Source: Capitulum mitella (lineage: Eukaryota; Arthropoda; Thecostraca; Pollicipedomorpha; Pollicipedidae). From it: a stretch of DNA of 64,000 nt. Below, in pieces: positions 12,201 to 25,806 of the stretch. Below the pieces are notes generated by a model. It saw nothing but the letters and a program-made list of their open reading frames with translations. It did no database searches and had not been told where the DNA came from. The stretch is taken from the NCBI GenBank assembly GCA_030062745.1, contig CP099848.1, forward strand, positions 10,313,501-10,377,500. The letters are read 5' to 3'. The position numbers and the translations under genes were made by a program. Numbering within the stretch: the first letter of the stretch is position 1; every line of letters begins with the position of its first letter.

Positions 12201-15200
12201 ATTGAGAAAAACGCGACACTTGCCCTAATAAAAGGGTTGATTTTTTGCTCGCTTTCAGTTTCGTATTAAATAGCCAAATTTGACCGATTTTACTGCACCA
12301 AATACGTAAATCAAGCATTCTATTTAAGTGTGACCTCTTTAGAACCATGTAAACAACTTGATTCTTACAGTTTTCTCCCGAAAACGTCAGCAAGTAATTT
12401 GACCTAAGACGATCTAGGGTGACTTTAATATTGATTTAATTAGACTAAATCTGGCTGCTTTCTTCTAGTTTCGCGAAGGCCTTTCCAGCATTGTTATACT
12501 TGTTCCGTGCGACTTATAGTTCTTGAGATCTTGGGGGAGGAGGTTATGAACCGTCCCCGGCCCGACGAAGTCGGATCTGGCAGCCCTCCCGGCTAGGTTA
12601 ATTTGCAGGTCTGAAGCAGTCATGAGCCAGTTAACATCAGTTACTTGTTATCATCTCCCTGCGAATGCCGTCGCAGAAAACAGTACTAGCTGGTACTGTG
12701 GGCATGAGAGACCTCGAGTAACCGTTTTTCGCCAGTCCGCGCGCGAACTGTTCACGGATGTCGCTTTCGTTCCGGCAAGGTTGGACCAAAACGCCTGGAC
12801 GATTCGGTGCCGCATCATCGGCCGTTTCCCTTGTGTTACTGAAATAGGACAGGGCCATATGCCGTACTTCACAGCAGGAGTTTGTGCAGCGTGAAATTGT
12901 CTGCGGTCTTTTGATAGCTGAGAGACGCGACGCCATTCTTTCAACTAGACCGCGCTCTTGAGCCCGTCTCATCTCAAAGGTTATTTCAAAAAGAATGGGC
13001 GACTGAAATGATTCAGGAGATATAATTTGCTCTTGGGTACATCAGTCGAATGTGCTGACATTCTTGCGCATGTGGTCCTTTTGAACAAGAAAGTGGTATG
13101 CTGTTGACATCATTGTTCATGCCCAATCTATTTCATTCACTTGTGAACCGTGGTTAAAGCCAAATAGTTGATATAGTTCTGTCACATTTTTCCAGTTGAC
13201 TCACGTTTGGATTAATTAACCACATTTTTAACAGACTTAGTGCGAAATAAAGCTTGTGATATCTTGGTAATCGATACTAATGTTGCCTGAAAGATCTCAA
13301 TTTTTAGTGAAATGACTTGAATTTGGCTGAACAAAGAAGAAATGAAAGAAATGATTTAAGTCTTCTTTTTCATAACTTTCCGCCAAAGGTTAGCCTGTAA
13401 CAGTTTGGTCACACCAACGCGTTCAGTCCTAAAAGGGCATCGTTGTGAACGTTCCCGAGAACCCTTCCTCAAACCATGTCGCCAATCAGATTTTTCAAAA
13501 GACATCAAATCACCAAGGCATACGTTTTTAGCTCCAGCGTTTGCATAAGTTTGTCACCGTTTGTCCTCACTATCTGACGGAGGCCAAAACATGAGTCGGT
13601 GGTGAGCATCCGTTCCAGCTGCTGGGTGCTGCTGGGGATGTTGTTGCATTCGGCCGCCTGTGTCTGACGCCCTCCGCGCACCTCGTGGGGCGCGACTCGT
13701 TGTGAGTGGGACTAAACGCGTGGCCAGGAGCGTAGCCAGGATTTTCGAAAAGGGTCAGGGCTAAGTGAAAAATCCTTGATACTGCCCTTACCATTTCGTT
13801 GGAAACATGGGGGAACTGGTGTTATCGAATGGCATGTCTGGAGATTTGGAAAATAAAGTAAATTTCTTCTTAATGTTAATGGAACCTTATCTTTGAAACT
13901 AATAATTTGCGCTAAAAGCTAATTTTTTGGAGCCTCTGAACATACGTGCGGTTGAGTCCCCCTGACCCTCTCTGGCTACGATATCGCGCGTGACGTCAGA
14001 CCCGGCTGGCCAATCAGCAACAAGTAAACATTAGCTTGTCAGCCGGCCCGTAAGAATGCTCGAGCGCTTGTCGGGGAGTCGTCCAAAGATCGCGGGGATG
14101 CTCTTAACCCGCGCACGACCGTCGGTCAGTTACGATCATACGCGACTGGGGGGAGGCAGTCGGCCGCCCCCCCCTCTAACTCACGAACGGTTGGTCGCAC
14201 GATAAAAATAAGCACACCGTTGGAAGGCTTGTGACGAGTAGAGCTCGAATCTAGTCTCATTTTTAGTTTTAGATAATATGTAAGCAATTTACGTCCTATA
14301 TATGTTTTCTCATAGCCGACTGCATGAGACCGAGAAACAGCCTGAATCTCAAGAGCTGTGACTAGTAACGCATAGTTAAAGGCACCAGGGCACAAGTAAA
14401 GGTCCGCAAATGCCGATACACATCTCATTTCTCGGATTTGTTCAATATATACGCCGAAACGTTGAGTTAAAGACACACCAATTTTCGCACCGGCTGTCGG
14501 CGCGCGGCGCAGCCGCATGCAAGAAGTGAGTAAGAAATTGACGGGAACTAATTTTAGCGTTCCTTTATTTTCGTGAAAAAACCTATCCATGCAAATTTTA
14601 TTGATCTTAGTTGTTCTTGTGATGGCTGTTTATGCTTAAATTTTGGAACAATTCATTAGTTACCAATCTACAAAAATGGCGGAGCTTTGTTCGCGAGAAC
14701 CTGTTTATTTCCAAATTATGCGATTTTTTCGAACTTTTTCAGGTTCTTGATATTACTTACGTCTGTGCAAGCCAGTTTTGCCAATTTCTACCCATTCTGA
14801 GTAATTCATGGCTGGTTTTGACGGTGGTACATTTTGACTCACAGCAATTATTCGTGACCTGGCCTCGGGTCAAAGGCAGGAAGTCATTGATACTTTGGCC
14901 AATGACGGTAACTAGATGTCTGCTTCACTCCACACTAAAAATGTTATGAAATATTCCGTCAATTTCCGAAAAACGACGACATGTCTTAAAAATTGGCTTG
15001 TCCTTAGGTCAATGATCCGGATGACCTTAGGTCAATGATCCGGAAAATTCCAAAAAATCCGAGATAGCAGATTTGTTGCATCTATCAAGATCACGAATTC
15101 CTGAAAGTATTATTGTGATATCTTGTTTTCTGAAAAAGTTACAGGGCGTTAAACTTTTTTAGACATAAGTCTGTTTGATCTGACTTAGGTCAAGCACCTG

Positions 15201-18200
15201 ACCCGATCTGAGGTTAAAACTTTGACACAAGGTGTAAAAGTGATGAAGCAAAAGGTACACAAAGTTTCGTGACTCTGTGTTTGTTGGTTCTCTCGCAATC
15301 CCAGAAAAACCTCAGGGGGCCAGTCAGATGCCCCCCCCAGTCGGGGGCGCGTTAAAGCCCTGTTTCTGCATAACGCGCGAGCGGCCAAGGCAAAGAGGCA
15401 CACCCAATTCGGATTTTCGGTGGCGCGGGGCGGGCGGACGGCGGCGCGTGCCTCGCAGGAGACTGACTCTAACAGGAGCGCTGATCATGTGGCGAGCAGA
15501 CGGCCGCGAGTATTACTGCGCAGCGGACGGCCATTCGTCGGCACAGAATGCCAGTCTTTACTCGTACTGAAGCGCGGCTGGCGCTTCGGCGATTCGTCGC
15601 AATAAAAATTCGTAAGAACCCGGAACGAAACGACAGTGTTGCAAGAATGTTCTTCTTTGGTGAATCAGACGTCAGTGATGAAAAGCGGAATGACATACAT
15701 TGTAGTCCAAAGAAGCTGAAAAACTCCAGTGGCACTGCTGTATCGTGAGGCCTGATTTCTAATTTTTGGTTTCTGAGTGCTCTGAATAGAACAAATCAGT
15801 GCGACGCTCACTCGATACGAGGCAAATTGCGAGAAAGAACTCATAAAATGTGATTTCGGAACTGCACGCTGATTAACCGTGAAACAAGGACAGAAAGAAT
15901 GGAAACAAGCGGTAATCAAGGTTTATTTCCCAAATAGATTCCGCCACCTTCTATATCTCTGCCATCCGCCACGCCAGCTGCCGCAGTCCTCCACCGAGCC
16001 CATCCGACGATCCCCCCCCCCCCGCCCGGCAGCCCTTCCCTGCTAAGTGCTTCCCAGCAGGTGGCGGCTCCGTCCCGGCGGCGACGTGGGCCGTAAGTGG
16101 CGAGCGGCGGCGCCCGTCGGTCGTTTGTCCCGCGGCCCGACGCCTCGTCAGGCGAGACAAAGCGCCTCGAACCGCGACCGGCCGGCGACGGCAGGCGGCC
16201 GACTCAATGGCGGCCCACCATAGATCGGAGAGGACACTGAGAGAGACCTGGCCACCAGCAAATCAGAGGACAGAGGGGGACTGGGGGAGATCTGGCCACC
16301 AGCAGATCAGAGGACACTGAGGGAGATCTGGCCACCAGCAAATCAGAGGACAGTGAGGGAGATCTGGTCACCAGCAAATCAGAGGACACTGAGGGAGATC
16401 TAGCCATCGGCAGATGAGAGGACACTGAGGGAGATCTGGCCACCAGCAGATCAGAGGACAGAGAGAGACTGAGGGAGATCTGGCAAGCGGCAGATCAGAG
16501 AACACTGGAGGGGATTTGGCCACCAGCAGATCGGAGGGTACTGAGGGAGATCTGGCCAGCGGGAAATGAGAGGACAGCTTGAAACTACGATAGATCCGGC
16601 CACTAGCAGATCAGAGGACAGAGGAACACTGAGGGAGATCTTGCCAGCGGCGGATCAGATGACACATGGAGAGAGGACCATCTTACCGGTGATTGATCAC
16701 AGGATATTGAACACGGGGGGTCAGTCACCTCGCGGGCAGAGATTCTGCTGGTTATCGGGCAACTCGCACAGAGGAGGCTAGCAGACCTGTGACTCATCGA
16801 AATTTTGCCTGGTAAAACATTCATGGCGCCGACGCAAAAGGATGTGTGCTCGTTTGTCGTCTTACGGTTTGCGATTTCCGAGCGATATTTCGACATCCCA
16901 ACTTTGACGCTTGGTAACTGCAACCTCATTTGGCGTGGGATACCGAAAGAACTTCAAATTCGTGAAGAAATAAACAAAACAGAACGCACAGGGGAATGCG
17001 TGGTTCAGACGGCTAATCAGCGAACCACACGCAGGGGGTCACCTCATCAGGTCAAAGATGATTTGGTCCCGATGACAGAGGTATGACTGGGTTAGACAGG
17101 CAGCGGCTAACAGCTAGGTGATGTTAGGAGGGGGATATGGAAGCTCGCAGTCAAGAAGAAAAGTCGCCTTACGGGTGGAATGGGTCGCATTTAACCGGAT
17201 TGCGAAATGCTCCTGGTGATGAATGCGGGATTTACGAACGACTAATGGGTCGCGACGAACATATTTTTCGCTCGAACTAGCTGCGAGAAACGCACGGGGG
17301 TCGCGTCTCAGTCAGCTCAGAGTCCGCAGGCCGCGCGATCAGCCAGGCAGCATCGGCCCTGTGTCTCTGCTGACAAATCGAGGCCTTAAATGGAGTCAGG
17401 GTCACGATAAATTCTGCTCAGCCGCCGTCGGCGATCTTCACCGTCCCTTGAGGTCCGGACAGAGAACACCATCAGTTGTACCACCGGATTGAATGCCAAT
17501 TGAGAAGGGGATGTAGGATGGTGGCCAGGCACGCCCCTTGACTTTTGGTCACATTCAGTGTAGGCTTACGACGTTAAATGGGACATGCTCAAAGGAATAT
17601 TCGTTTTTTATGCTCTCTATGCCTGGGTTACAGTCTACCGACAAAGAATTAGTATGGAAGTCCGCGATCAGGACTGATAAACACATGTCACTCTCTTCTT
17701 TCTCCGTATCAGAAGCGCCGGAAGCGACGTCTGCATGTCTCGCAGCCGCCTGCGCCCGGGACACTGGACGTCGGTCTTTTAACCCCTGTTGCTGGTGAGA
17801 TCTGCCGCGTAGAGACGCAGAATTTCTCATTTCATACGATGTAGGTCTCGTAAGGGTGAACCAGTAGCTACGATGATTCTTTCAGCCTATTCTTTGGTAA
17901 ACGCGCGTCGTTTCGGCGCATCCGTTGGTAAGCGAAAGTGGCCATGTCGGTGGTCATCCTGACTTTTCTGAACAACGAAAAGAGCAGACGGAAACATCCA
18001 TGCTGATGACAGATGACCGCCAGTGCTGGAATTCCATTCGCGACAGATAAGTTCAGCAGCTCCCTCCAGCCAGTTCACTGACGAGGAACGCGGGCGGAAA
18101 GAGCGGTCCAGAGGTGTCCAGGACTATCAGTACGCCGCGACAGCGTAAGTTGTCCCCCATCCATTGCAGCCTTACTACAGCGGGGCGCAGCGGCCTCTCA

Positions 18201-21200
18201 TCGATCGTCGAGGCGGCCCTGGCACGAGCGGCCCGGCGGGGACCTCAGCCGCCGCGGAGCTGTAACCGCCGCTGTCGGCGATTAAAAACGGACGGAGACA
18301 AATCCCCGTGATAATGGAGATCAATGGCGCCGAAAGTGGCGCGACTGCGCCGCCGACAGATGGCCGCGCAATCCCAGGAACACTTTGTCCGGATGAAGGG
18401 CAGCGTGCAGAGTTTCGGTCGATGTTGTTTGATATTTCTTCGCTTGATTTCCTGACAAGACATTCTGCCGGAAGCGATTCCTGCAGTGATGACTGTTCCC
18501 CGCATCGCTAGCAAGTCATTGCCTAATTTAGCCGCCTAGGTCAGTCGTGCGCACTATGCATCTGAACCGTCACCGGACGATGAAGTTGTTTTAGACTGCC
18601 GACGGAACGGCCCGCACGATGCACCTGAGCTCTGTAATGGCTAACCTTACATCAGAGACATGGCTAGTTTTGACAGAACATAAACAGAGTGAATACCACT
18701 CTCGTCTTTTAAGATGTAGGCCTGGTATTACTTACGTTTACTCTCATCCAGTGCTTGGCCTTTGATTCGTTAAAATGGCTGTGAACTGTTTTTTTGCATA
18801 ATTGGTATTTGCAAGCCCTGAGACATGCTTGCTCTAGATCTTGTTCTTTTTTGCTTCGTTTTCTTTTGTTATGCTGTTATCCAGCACACAACCTGTTGCC
18901 TTCTTTGCTGAGCCAGATGGAATACAAAGGGACAAGTAAAAAAGGTCAGCGCGGCGGCGAAACGTAAAATGGCGTTGAAGTTAAACCGCATCGCTGGCAA
19001 AAACGGTTTGGATTTTGACGCTGCACAGTGAGTCGGATCGCCTCAAAAGTCGTTTTTTAATAGCCAGATAAGCTTTTCGTTTGGTTTCCTCTGAACGCGG
19101 GTACTGATGCAAAAATGAGGGCACATTTAGTGGTACAGAAATTTTGGCTTTAAGCAACAAATCAACTCGTGATAATATGTGAACCTTAACCGTAACTTCA
19201 TGAAATATGCCGCCAAAGGCAACCAGTGCCGCGGTTTCTTTAAACGGTTCCCAAGCTACGTTGTCAACGAGCCGTGTTTATTAAGCTGTAAGTCCGAATT
19301 CGGTGATTCTACAATAAAAATAACGATTGCATGGGGCAGCTTGGTTCATTTGCTCGTGATAACCACCGCTTCTAGAAACAAAACGGAAAATTACGGACCT
19401 GTTTGTTACGGTTTAATGAGGAGGGCAATATGGGCATTCATAAGAAAAGCTTCCCGAGGTAACTGTAGAGTTGTAAAGCGAGTCTCGCCGAGTCCCACCG
19501 AGATTTTTAGCTCATCGACTCTCCAGTGTGTTCAGATCATGGATCTCAAGAGCAAAGTTGAGCATTTTTACGCGAAATCCATAAATTCCAGTTTCAGTGG
19601 CCCCAGTCACGTGTAGATGCGTGAGTGCTGGCAGCTTGACGCCATATGGAGAAAGGAACTTCTTGAGTGCGTTGAATCGCAGAAGATGTCATCAAGACGA
19701 CAGCTGATAGTTTAATTCCTTAATTTAGGTCCGTAACTTAACCCGCGCCAGACGGGAGGGTTTTTCTCTTGCACCGATAACGAGGGAGGAGCGGTGGTAG
19801 GCACCCTCCTTGCCATTGGGCCCCTAATTGAGGTAGCTCCACGGGTCAAAAGCAATCGGTAGCAATCGATACTCCTATCGATAGCAATCGATAGTAGTAC
19901 CCAAGGAATCTGACGGCATCCCGTTCCACTCTGTCGAGTCAGCCTTCTAGATCAGGTCAAACTTTATGCGTGGGAATTTAAGTCGATTTTCCAGAGTTAA
20001 AAACTGTCCATTTTGGCCAAATAGTCGTAAAATCGTCTCCTTATCATATTCAATATCCAAAATTAGTATAGGAACGTTTTAAGGTCAAAAAGGTCCTCTT
20101 AGATCACTGGCCTCGTATGGCCTTTAAAAAATCATTGACCTGTCCAAACTGACGTGCTCACATGTGGTCTACCATTCTGAACCGATTTCATGCCAGTCAT
20201 CTGCCGCTTATGCATACATACTGCCCTAAAACAGAAAAAACTGACATTTGGAGCAAAAATTGCTACGCATTTCTTGAACGGTGACCCAATCTTTTTCAAA
20301 ACATGCGCAATGAATTTATCGTCAGTTCTCGTGCTTTGGGATAGAATCCACCACATCCTCGTTCGGCGAGAATAAATGCCGTAAATTAGGTCATGTGTAA
20401 TATGTGTTCTTGCCACTACAACAAATAATGCAACAATATTAGTGGTCCCTAATGTACTTGTCTTGCAGGCTTAGTGAAGCAATATCCTAATCCTAGCCAC
20501 GTTTAGCAGCTGCCGGAACCGGCGCCCGCCAGTATACAAATTCGTCCACGAAGCTAAGCTGAGAAAGTTACCCCATCTCCCGGGCTGCCAGTAGTTTGTC
20601 TGACAAAATAAACAACAAAATCCGGCTCACGGTACAAAATAACCTTGTTATACTCCGTACCGTGGTGCTGGGCAGTCACATCGAATTAAAAACTCTTTTG
20701 AAGGCAAAGCGGCCCACCGTGCACCGGACCAACGATCTGAGGGACGGATTCGGTTTCCGTCTGAATGTATGCCACGTGAACGTAGAATCTATGGATACGT
20801 CCGAAAAGGCATACGATCCAGTTTCCTTTCTTGACAGTGTTTATTATCAAGCTTCGAGGTGCCAAACGCGGAGCTGAACATAAGTTACTGCGAACAACGT
20901 AAAACGCAGTTGCCCAAAAAACCAATCAACCGTGGATGAATACATGTACGGAAATGAAGAGAAGCAAAACCGCGTGCTAGTCGAGCTGGCACTAACGCTG
21001 GTATTGAAAGAACAAGAAGGCAAGAACCGCGCCTAGCATTTTGGAACAATGTAAATAGAGACGTTAGTTATAACTGCAACATTCTGCGGCAGTGAAACCC
21101 GCCGCTTCTGGCCCGAGGCGCCAGCCTAGCCAGACAGCGGCGCCGGGCCGGTCGTCGCGTCGTTTGCCGCCAACTTGCGCGGCCTGCCAGCCGGTGGGGC

Positions 21201-24200
21201 GCGGAGTTGGGCCGAGCGGTGACGGCGCCGCCAGGGTTGCTCGCCGGCGGCGTTTCTGCTGCGCGTTCATTGACCTGAGGACCAGGCCTGCTGTGGCCGG
21301 AGGCCAGACAGAGGGGACACGGCGCTGCTGGCTGCGAGTCGGGCCGAGTCGGACATTTTGATCGACGTGATGAGACACTAGACGAGGTCTGAAACGCCGG
21401 CCGCCGCCATGGAGGCTGTTATCCCGTCTGCTGAAACCTCTTCGCCGACCAGACATGCAAAAGCCTGGTATGCCCATTGGGCTGTTTAAGAACTTTGGTC
21501 AATGTTTCGCAGTACCAGAAAATCTGATGTCGGCACTGAATTCTTGCGTTACAGAAACAAAGTTGACTTGGGCTTTTGTAGTTCATTTGTTTTCCTGCCA
21601 GAACTTGAGCTCTGGCAGGAAAACCGGCAGTGGGAACAACCTGATGCCTATTTCTGGATGAGAAATTCGTTGATATAATGAATGAATCCACCAGATACTT
21701 TGAAACATTAGCATTATTTAACGTGGCACAAGACGCAAAGTTGTTGTTCCGCACGTATATGAGAATGATTACAGCACATGGGCTTCGTACGAGGTATTGG
21801 TTTTGCAATCGTCCTCTATTCATCTTGTCGTAAGGCAATCCAATAAAACTGCGTAGGCTTGAAATGAGTAGACTAAGTCGTCTATGTAAACGGCAATGTT
21901 TGACATGGGCTGCAGCTATGGAATTAATGCCGCAAAGCCTTACCGCGAATGCAGTGTGATGCCGTTGCCTTCAGCCCGGTCACGTAGGTGCTGTTGGTTC
22001 TACCAGGGTGTTGTTGCTCGATGATCATTCCGATGTGGAGGCAACGTGCCAAGGTCGTCCAGCCCAATTCATGGTCATCCGCCTCCGAGGGAGCCAGCCG
22101 ATTAGGTCGCCAAGAAAGCGCCGAGCTTAATTAATGGCTACCTTGCCTGCTTCATCAGCTAGGAAGCCGGAACGGCGGGCCAATTTACGCGTCAAACTTT
22201 CCGGACGGAAATTAATGTGCGCGAACAACTCTCCGCCGTCCGACGATGAAACCGTACATTTTCCGCAGGTGCCATCGTTTAACGGCTCCTCCCACTTGAA
22301 GTTCGCCGGATTGGGCACATCAGCATTGTCGTATCTCTCGCTGGAGGTCACCATCAAGCCGACAGCGACCAACGGCATCATCTTGTACAACGGCTTCCAC
22401 GACAACGGGCAGGGGGAGTTCATGGCGGTCAGCATGCGTGACGGCCACGTGGAGTTCGCCTTCGATCTTGGCACCGGAGTGACCTTTGTCCGGTGAGTGG
22501 GCGGAGGCCTGACCATGACCATGAAACAGTCACCGAGCGCGGGTTGTCCAAAGGTCGGTAGCTGCTGAAAGCTGGCCCGTTTGTGCATTCCAGGTAACCA
22601 TTGATTGTTACGCGCTACTCTTTCATACGCTGACTACATTCTAGGACCGCTGTCACACCGGGCTTATTTTCTTCGGTTTTCGGTAAAGGTATAAATTTAC
22701 GTAAACAGCCTATTTTGAAGGCCGATTGCCCATTAATGTAATTGTCGTAATGGGAAAGGGGACGATGCCTGACGACATGTTCAGCACAGCTTGCCACGTA
22801 AAAAAGTGAGGCCTCATTACCACAACTCGGAAAACGTCTGCCGAGCCGCTGCCATCGCACACCGGGACAGTTCGGCAGCCTGGACCCGTGCTCCCGGGCC
22901 GGTGCCCGGTACCCGCCGGTCCGCTGCCGCCCGTGACTGTGTCCCGCCGCCGGCAGCACCACGCAGCCGGTGCAGCTGCACGCCTGGCACGAGGTGCGCG
23001 TCAGCCGGACAGGCCGCGAGGCCGTGCTCGAGGTGGACCGCCAGCCGGCCGTGGTGGGCCGCAGTCACGGCGGCTTCACGCAGCTGACGCTGCCGCAGAG
23101 CCTGTACCTGGGCGGCGTGGCCGACTACGACGCCGTCTCCAGCGCGCTCTTCCTCAAGGACGGCTTCCAGGGCTGCGTGCAGAAGGTGGGCGGCCCGGTG
23201 GGAGCGGGAAGCGCGCTCAGGGTCGGCAGAGGGCTGGCAGACGCGGGCGGGGGCCGGATGGTGCACCACGGAGCCACTGAGGACCTTGTGGTGGGACACG
23301 CTGAGCGCCGTGGTGGTCTCCGGTGCGTCTGCAATTGTGATGTTTCGGCTCGTCAGCGCTTGCCACCGATCTGGCGTCAATATGTCACAGTACTGAGCAC
23401 GACGGACTGGACCCACCCGAGCCGCCGCCTGACACCGTTCCCCTGCCCGCAGCTGGTCATCAACGAGAAGCCGGTGCACATGCTGGCGGCGGCGCTGTCC
23501 GGCTACAACGTGGCCAACTGCGCGCATCCGTGCGTGACGCGGCCGTGCCAGGGCGGCGGCGTGTGCCTGCCGCAGGGGGAGACGTACCGCTGCCAGTGCC
23601 GGCTGGGCAGCGGCGGGCCGCACTGCCGGCGCAGCCTGCCGCCGCCGCAGGTGCCGCGGTTCGACGGACGCAGCTACCTCCTCTACGACCGCGCCGACGT
23701 CGCCGAAAAGTGAGCCGCCGCCGGCCACGGGGCGGGGGGATGGTGGACGGCCCCTGGGAAGTCCGAAAACCATGTTAATGGCGAATGGTTGTGGTTTGTT
23801 CGGTGCCTTGCGCTGGCTATGTTGCATCCGTGCGCGTGTGGTCTGTGAGAACGCTCTGGTGTCCGAATCTTACGTCAAGTCGCCACGGAGCTGAGTCTTT
23901 TGGGAGGGCATTGTCGAGACCGAGGGACGTCTGGCGACGACTCACAAACGCGCACTTGGCACATTGCACTGGCAACGCGGAAAGATGATTCCCGCCATGT
24001 TTGGTAAAACAAGAACCCGAGACTTACAGGCTGTCATTTGTTGCTGCGTGACGGTGCCTGAAAATCACAGCCGGCTGCATGGCTAGAAAATCATATGGCT
24101 AGAAAGTCATATCTAGCGAACTTTCGTCAGCCGACTCACCGCGAACCACCGACCTTTTGACGAGTTCGTTTGAGCTTCTCAGATCATTTGGCCGGTTCCC

Positions 24201-25750
24201 AACGAACTTTATTAATCAAACGTGCGCTGAGCTCTGAAGGAGTGCCCTCACTATCTTTCTAAGCCCATTCAGCCCTCTAAAACTGGACCAATTCTGACTT
24301 CTCTTCCCCCCTCTCGCCTTTTCCGCCTTTTTTCTCTCTTCATTGTATCGGTCTTCCTCTCCCATTCGTTCACTGACTCACCAGCCAGTCTGCTAGCTAA
24401 CTGGCCAACTCCCTGCCTCCTTCCCTGACTCATTCAGTTACTCATTGCTGGCTCACTCACTCGCCCATTCATTTACTGACTCACCCACTCATTCACTCGC
24501 ACTATAGTGCTGTAACACATGCCGTTCTGCGTCCTCAGGCTACGCGGCTCCACCAACGGGATCGAGCTGGAGTTCCGCACCCGTTACCCGGACGGTCTGA
24601 TGGTGTGGACGGGCCACTCGGAACAGTGGACGGGCGACTTCCTGGCCGTCGGCCTCGAGGACGGCCACGTCCACTTGCGGTTCAACCTCGGCAGCGGCGT
24701 CGTCACCGTCGTCCACAACGCCAGCCGCGTCGACGACGGCCAGTGGCACCGAGTGCAGGCGTCACGGTGAGGATGGCGCTGCTGGAGACGATGCTGGATT
24801 GCTGGAGGTGGGGGTAGGGGCTGAGAATAGTACCGCTGGAGACGTTGCGGGAGAGCAGGATGGCTCAGAGCGGCACGGATGACGCTACTGAAGTCAATAC
24901 TGGACGACTGGGCCGTCGATAAGGGTGGAAAGGCACCGCTAGAGGCGCCGCTGGACGACGGAACGTCTGAGAATGGTGAGGACGGCGCTGCTGGGGAGTT
25001 CGCCCCCACGCAGTGAAGACAGTGAAGACCAGATCAGAACAGTCTGCGTAATGTTCAGTGTACGGTGAGTAGTGCGATGGGATGGGCAGAGGCCGGCTTA
25101 TGGACGGGTCGGACGAATCGGCGCGGTCCTCATAGTCGTGACTTCACCCGAAGCTGTGATACATATGCCGTCCGCTGGCCGGAAGTTGCCACCTGTGCGG
25201 GGCGGGCCGGGGCGATGTGATCTGAGTTGTGACCTCGCTCACCTGAGGCTGTCGCCCCGGGCAGGGTTGGCCGGGACGGCGTGATCTCGGTTGACGGCAG
25301 CTACCCGGCCAGCGGCGTATCGCCGGGACTGCTCAGCCAGCTGGACACGGACGGCAGGCTCTTCATCGGTGAGACGTGCGGCGGCGGGCCGGCGGCTGCC
25401 AGCCGGGCCCAGCAGGGGGCCAGTGAACAACAGCGGAGCAGGGGGCCAGCTGACAGGAGCAGACGGTGCTAGGGATATCACCGCAGAAGACAAAGCACAC
25501 TTGTCCACATTGTCCTGTCAACGAGCCTGTGCTGCAGGACACTGGCGGATCCAGGAGGACCACCCCGGCCATGCCCCCTCCCCCAACCACGATTAGGGGG
25601 ACCAAATGGTCATTTGACCCACCCGAAAAGACATGTGTACTCAACCAGAGTATAAAGCTGAATATTAGACAGCGCTAACTGAATGAGCAGCATTATTACA
25701 ATTAAAAATATAAATATAAGTAGCCTGATGCTCATAAGAAAATGGTCGGG

Positions 25751-25806
<56 letters not shown>

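Noticed and set aside
16204-16443. Periodic peptide ARSPSVSSDLLV
   Set aside because: Direct translation of a 36-base minisatellite; no start context, splice sites or flanking coding sequence.
19179-19616. 145-residue plus-strand frame in intron 2
   Set aside because: No recognisable domain and no phase match to neighbouring exons.
22817-23827. 336-residue open frame on the minus strand
   Set aside because: It lies antisense to confirmed LG2/EGF2 exons, is Ala/Arg-rich, and has no domain; a shadow of GC-rich codons.
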